This document shows, piece by piece, positions 63,990 through 64,000 of a stretch of DNA of 64,000 nucleotides (its first letter is position 1; each line of letters begins with the position of its first letter). The position numbers were made by a program, and so were the translations under genes. Origin of the DNA: Pseudomonas sp. GD03858 (GTDB lineage: Bacteria > Pseudomonadota > Gammaproteobacteria > Pseudomonadales > Pseudomonadaceae); assembly GCF_029840925.1 (NCBI RefSeq), contig NZ_JAOCDM010000010.1, forward strand, positions 1 to 64,000, written 5' to 3'. The notes beneath the pieces were generated by a model. That model worked only from the letters and a program-made list of their open reading frames with translations. It had not been told where the DNA came from and ran no database searches.

Positions 63990-64000
63990 ATGAAGGATTT
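63990..64000 (+). CDS. Possible start of the next gene (truncated by window end)
   Basis: ATGAAGGATTT (M-K-D-F) preceded by CCAGGAGACGC. The ribosome-binding site is good, but only three full codons are visible, so product and reality are open. Confidence 0.3.

Noticed and set aside
63901-64000. GGA-rich stretch considered as an RsmY/Z-like regulatory RNA
   Set aside because: Several GGA triplets occur but not in hairpin loops, and there is no terminator inside the window; a coding start is at least as likely.

Overview
The window is a G+C-rich chromosomal segment from a fluorescent Pseudomonas, most likely of the P. putida group. Evidence for this is the gene order (nag operon, purL, mltF, tadA/cumA, guaB-guaA, xseA, leuA, then the complete Entner-Doudoroff and glucose-uptake cluster), the ATG/GTG starts with AGGA-type ribosome sites, and the many Pseudomonas-type REP palindromes. 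No rRNA, tRNA, CRISPR array or transposase gene was seen.

Layout. 327-7413 (+): N-acetylglucosamine operon: GntR regulator, nagA, SIS-type glucosamine-6-P deaminase, fused EIIA-HPr-EI and EIIC-EIIB. It is preceded by three 11-bp-spaced operator repeats. 7606-9630: a Het-C-like gene inserted before purL. 9671-13884 (-): a NIF3/YqfO-like protein and purL. 14208-15665: mltF. 15728-17592 (-): tadA and the multicopper oxidase cumA. 17788-20828: an FAD oxidoreductase and a divergent TetR/MFS efflux pair. 20897-25982: a roughly 5-kb accessory insert of lower G+C, bounded by the end of guaA and a second copy of its last codons. It carries one giant nuclease-STAND ATPase gene that resembles Avs anti-phage sensors. 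25968-29169 (-): guaA and guaB. 29318-33984: a zinc-ribbon protein, TauE/SafE exporter, LysR regulator, xseA and an M23 peptidase. 34354-36027: leuA with a possible leader peptide.

36337-55019 holds the glucose regulon. It comprises eda-pgl-zwf, the divergent hexR, a hexose-6-P mutarotase, oprB, gtsDCBA, an AGE-family epimerase, gtrS/gltR, glk-edd and the divergent gap. HexR-type TTGT-N7/8-ACAA sites lie between edd and gap, and a near match lies between zwf and hexR. Glucose enters through OprB and GtsABCD, is phosphorylated by Glk, and passes through Zwf, Pgl, Edd and Eda to triose phosphates. KDPG is known to relieve HexR. AANAANAA (Crc/Hfq-type) motifs precede the starts of nagR, nagE, the mutarotase gene, oprB, gtsA and the epimerase gene, suggesting shared catabolite repression of the amino-sugar and glucose operons.

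55290-60342 is a heme-uptake island with cell-surface signalling: ECF sigma factor with a Fur-like palindrome, FecR-type anti-sigma, TonB receptor with a signalling domain, and heme oxygenase. A DUF454 membrane protein, a CaiB-type CoA transferase and an ArcD-type antiporter close the window.

The most interesting item is the large nuclease-STAND gene at 21182-25804 and the guaA-end duplication that marks its arrival. Secondary points are the heptamer hairpin arrays beside the purine genes, the modular REP families, the Het-C insertion and the short leucine-rich upstream ORF of leuA.
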